DNA of 64,000 nucleotides, from assembly GCF_965638725.1 (NCBI RefSeq), contig NC_134960.1, positions 2,048,501 to 2,112,500 of the forward strand, in the 5' to 3' direction. Numbering within the stretch: position 1 is the first letter of the stretch; each line of letters opens with the position of its first letter. The translations under genes and the position numbers were made by a program. Positions 43,327 to 64,000 of this stretch are shown here, piece by piece. The notes beneath the pieces were generated by a model. That model did not search any database. It was not told where the DNA came from and was given only the letters and a program-made list of their open reading frames with translations. Source of the DNA: Aptenodytes patagonicus. Its lineage: Eukaryota; Chordata; Aves; Sphenisciformes; Spheniscidae.

Positions 43327-44660
43327 GGCTCCTCCTTACCGACTTCGGCGGGTGGCTGACCGCAACCTCCTCGCGAGCGCGCCTGTCCCGGGAAGGCGCA
43401 GCCTCGTCCCGCTCGCAGCTTGATCTCACGGGGAACGGCTCCGCTGGATCACCAGATCGCCTCTCCCCCGGCCCAAACCGCTTGGCAGGTCCCGGGCGAA
43501 CGCGGGCTCAGCCCGCGCGGCTCTGTCTCGCCTGCGCGGAGATCCTTGCCCGCGTCGGGCAAAGCCGTTGCGTTCCCGGGATCGGGATGAAGCTCTGCCA
43601 CGGTGAAAAACACGGTAACCTTTAGCATAGCCCCCAACCCCCCCCCTACCCCCTTTCCTGGCATCGGTTATTGCCTTGACAAATGCACTGCCCCTTCTCT
43701 CTGGCGTGGCCCTGTCCAGAATACCCTGCTGCTGCATCCACACCGTCCCCAACACCTGATAGGAGCTGTTTTCCTTCCAGACACTGGGAAGGATCCTTTT
43801 TTGTGTGTGTTTCATGGAGCATATCCACCCCTGTCCCCTCCCAGGGCTGGGCCGCTCCGCCAGCATCTGTGTTTCTCCTCGTCTTTGCTTCCAACCAGGG
43901 TCTCTCCACCTCTCGCAACCCTTCTCCTCAGCTTCCCCCTTGGCTCCTGGCTCCCTTTGTTTTTCTCATGCAGCATTTTCTGTGGGGAGCTGGTTCCACT
44001 CTTTGATGTTAAACCTTTTCTTGTTCCTCAGCTTTGCCCACACACGACTGCCTGTTCTCCCACCAGGCCTTTGGGTTATACGTTTTTGGTGCCAAATTGC
44101 TCTATTAGTCTACAAATCTTAGCGTACAGTGCAGCTCTGAGTAATACTGTGGCAATGTATAAATAGCAAAGCGACGGTGTTTGCTGAACACCTTGTCCCC
44201 GAACTTCCTGACTCACCCGGTGACGCTCAGCTGGGGGTGAGGGAACGGCCCCGTCCTGTCATTACCGGCGCGTTCCCGGCCCTGGGATAGACCAGTGGGT
44301 TTGGTGGGTGAGGTCAGAAACCCTTCTGGAAGCCCCAGATCGATCCTGTCCGCATTCCTGCTCCTGCCTACAGCCCTCTGGCAAAAATACGGCGCAACTG
44401 ACTTACAGCCCTCCGTTTCTTTCCGTGCCTGACGCTTACTGCTGGTTATTCCTGGCCTTGCTCTGGGATCCCAGGCCGCGGTGTCCAGAGCGACGGCAGC
44501 GCAGGGAGGAGTGGGACTGGCACAATGCCCTGCGACCTGCCAGCAGAAGGATTTGGGTGTGCAGAAATGCCTGGGGGGGGGGGAGCGAGACACCGATCAG
44601 GCAGCGGGAAAAGGAGGAGAAGGATTTTCTGCCTGCGTGGAGAACAGGCTGGGGCTGCAG
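43327..44660. other. Intergenic region between divergent CCNI2 and KIF3A
   Basis: About 1.3 kb separating the two head-to-head genes. The left part is still CpG-rich. A C-rich tract at 43631-43655 has G-quadruplex potential on the minus strand. A run of 9-10 G is near 44573. Overlapping long reading frames here have no recognisable family and I do not call them genes. Confidence 0.6.
43631..43655 (-). other. G-quadruplex-capable tract
   Basis: On the minus strand three G blocks (5, 9 and 5 long) are separated by 2-base loops. The 9-G block can supply two runs, meeting the usual four-run pattern. Confidence 0.6.
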
Positions 44661-44661
44661 C

Positions 44662-44850
44662 CCTGTCAGCTCTGGAGCCCTGCCAGAGCCCCAGAGCCCG
44701 GTCAGACCCACCGGAGCCCTGTCAGTCCCCTCGGAGCCTCGTCAGGCCCAGAGCCCCGTCAGAACCCCCAGAGCCTTGTCAGCCCCGCGGGGGCCTGTCA
44801 GTCCCGGAGCCTCGTCAGGCCTAGAACCGGAGCCCCCCTGGAGCCCCGTC
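44662..44850. repeat. GC-rich minisatellite upstream of KIF3A
   Basis: About eight degenerate units of roughly 17-20 bp (one longer gap), each with the core GAGCCYYGTCAG followed by C-rich sequence. GTCAG cores recur at about 44665, 44701, 44721, 44741, 44758, 44778, 44797 and 44814. It produces spurious Pro/Ser/Arg-rich reading frames on the plus strand. Confidence 0.75.
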
Positions 44851-45240
44851 GCGGAGCCCCGGGGCCACCGGGCGAGGCCGCCCGCGCCCGCCCCGAGCGG
44901 CGCCATCGAGCCGCAGCGACACCAGCGGCGGCCCAGCCCGCCCCGCCCCGCCCCGCCCCGCTCCGCCCCGCTCCGCTCCCCCCGCCGTTCCCATGGCGAC
45001 GCCCCGCCCGCCGCTCCGCCTCCGTCATTGGCTGGGGCCTGGCACCTATGGCCGAGAAGGGCAGGCCGGGCCCCTCCTTTCCTCGCCGGCCATTGGGTGC
45101 GCGACCTCCGCAGCGCGCGGGGATTGGCTGCGGGCCGGGGCGGCTCGGGGCGGGCGCAGGCGCGGTGCTGTTATTGTTCCGTTGTGCCGCCCGGCGGGTG
45201 CCTCGCGCCCGGCGCCGCTCCCTGCCCGCGCGCCGCCGCC
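44851..45240 (+). promoter_or_regulatory. KIF3A: KIF3A CpG-island promoter and 5' UTR
   Basis: CpG island immediately upstream of the KIF3A ATG. In order it has clustered GC boxes (44938-44977), an X-box-like palindrome (44987-45000), three ATTGG inverted CCAAT boxes (45027-45031, 45092-45096, 45123-45127) and an NRF1-like GCGCAGGCGC near 45154. There is no TATA box. The transcription start is probably between about 45150 and 45200, but the sequence alone does not fix it. The island extends into intron 1 to about 45.9 kb. Confidence 0.8.
44987..45000 (+). promoter_or_regulatory. RFX X-box-like motif
   Basis: GTTCCCATGGCGAC matches 12 of 14 positions of the palindromic RFX consensus GTTGCCATGGCAAC. 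It is about 240 bp upstream of the ATG of a ciliary motor gene, the class of genes RFX factors control. Confidence 0.55.
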
Positions 45241-63651
<18,411 letters not shown>

Positions 63652-64000
63652 GTGTGACCTGTTCAGAATTGCTGTAAAAAAAATCAGTGAGTGTATAAGA
63701 TTTGGTCAGAATATGGAATTCAAGAGATGGCACAGTTTGACATGGCTATAAAATCCATGCCTTGCTGGTATGGAGCTTTATTTTAAAAAAAATGTATTTT
63801 TCCTTAGTTGCCTGTATTGTATGTTATATTAACATAATATTAAACTGGTATATATGATGGTTGTGAAATTCCATGTGTTAAACGTGTTGTGCAGGGAAAC
63901 TTGTTGGTAATCCTTGTTGAAATGTATAGAAAATAAGGGTTCTAGATAATGTGCTTAAGTGCTAGACATGTTAGCTCAACACGGTTGATGAAATCCTAAA
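63652..64000 (+). other. KIF3A: KIF3A 3' UTR (start)
   Basis: AT-rich untranslated sequence to the end of the window. A variant polyA signal ATTAAA is at 63839-63844. The UTR may continue past the window. Confidence 0.75.

Overview
The window is vertebrate nuclear DNA, most likely from a bird. It carries intron-rich genes with GT-AG junctions, two CpG-island promoters, few interspersed repeats, and a CR1 LINE fragment (17757-18052) with the ATTCTATG-type 3' end typical of sauropsids. The order septin-8, cyclin-I2, KIF3A matches the human 5q31 block that lies beside the IL4/IL13 cluster (synteny from memory). I cannot name the species.

Layout. 1-6491 is intron 1 of SEPT8; its first coding exon, about 10 codons in mammals, lies left of the window. 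SEPT8 (+) has exons at 6492-6606, 10382-10577, 11258-11444, 17142-17303, 19054-19150, 19517-19685, 19943-20075 and 20872-21062. It then has three possible C-termini: read-through to a TAA at 21064, a minimal terminal exon at 24083, or a distal exon at 36695-36860. CCNI2 (-) has coding exons from 41703 down to 35434, with its promoter CpG island at about 42.77-43.6 kb and a candidate polyA signal at 33603-33608. KIF3A (+) runs from an ATG at 45241 to a stop at 63651 in 19 exons, two of them apparently optional: a 72-nt serine-rich exon and a 9-nt microexon. All three coding sequences can be followed in frame across every junction inside the window.

Main observation. The distal SEPT8 exon, which encodes a Cys-rich (CCSC) probably palmitoylated tail, lies wholly inside a CCNI2 coding exon on the opposite strand. 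About 166 nt therefore code on both strands, with the third codon positions of the two frames paired to each other. The SEPT8 acceptor and its pyrimidine tract are themselves the complement of CCNI2 codons for Leu-Lys-Lys-Ala-Gln. Because the paralogue cyclin I carries closely similar protein sequence there, the cyclin frame is probably the older one and the septin tail was overprinted on it.

Other points: a GC-AG intron in SEPT8, a stop codon embedded in a SEPT8 5' splice site, an RFX X-box-like palindrome and three inverted CCAAT boxes upstream of KIF3A, and several local tandem or dispersed duplications. The genes share no pathway step. Septin-8 is a septin-filament subunit, cyclin-I2 an atypical cyclin, and KIF3A the kinesin-2 motor for intraflagellar transport. 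CCNI2 and KIF3A are arranged head to head, while SEPT8 and CCNI2 overlap at their 3' ends.
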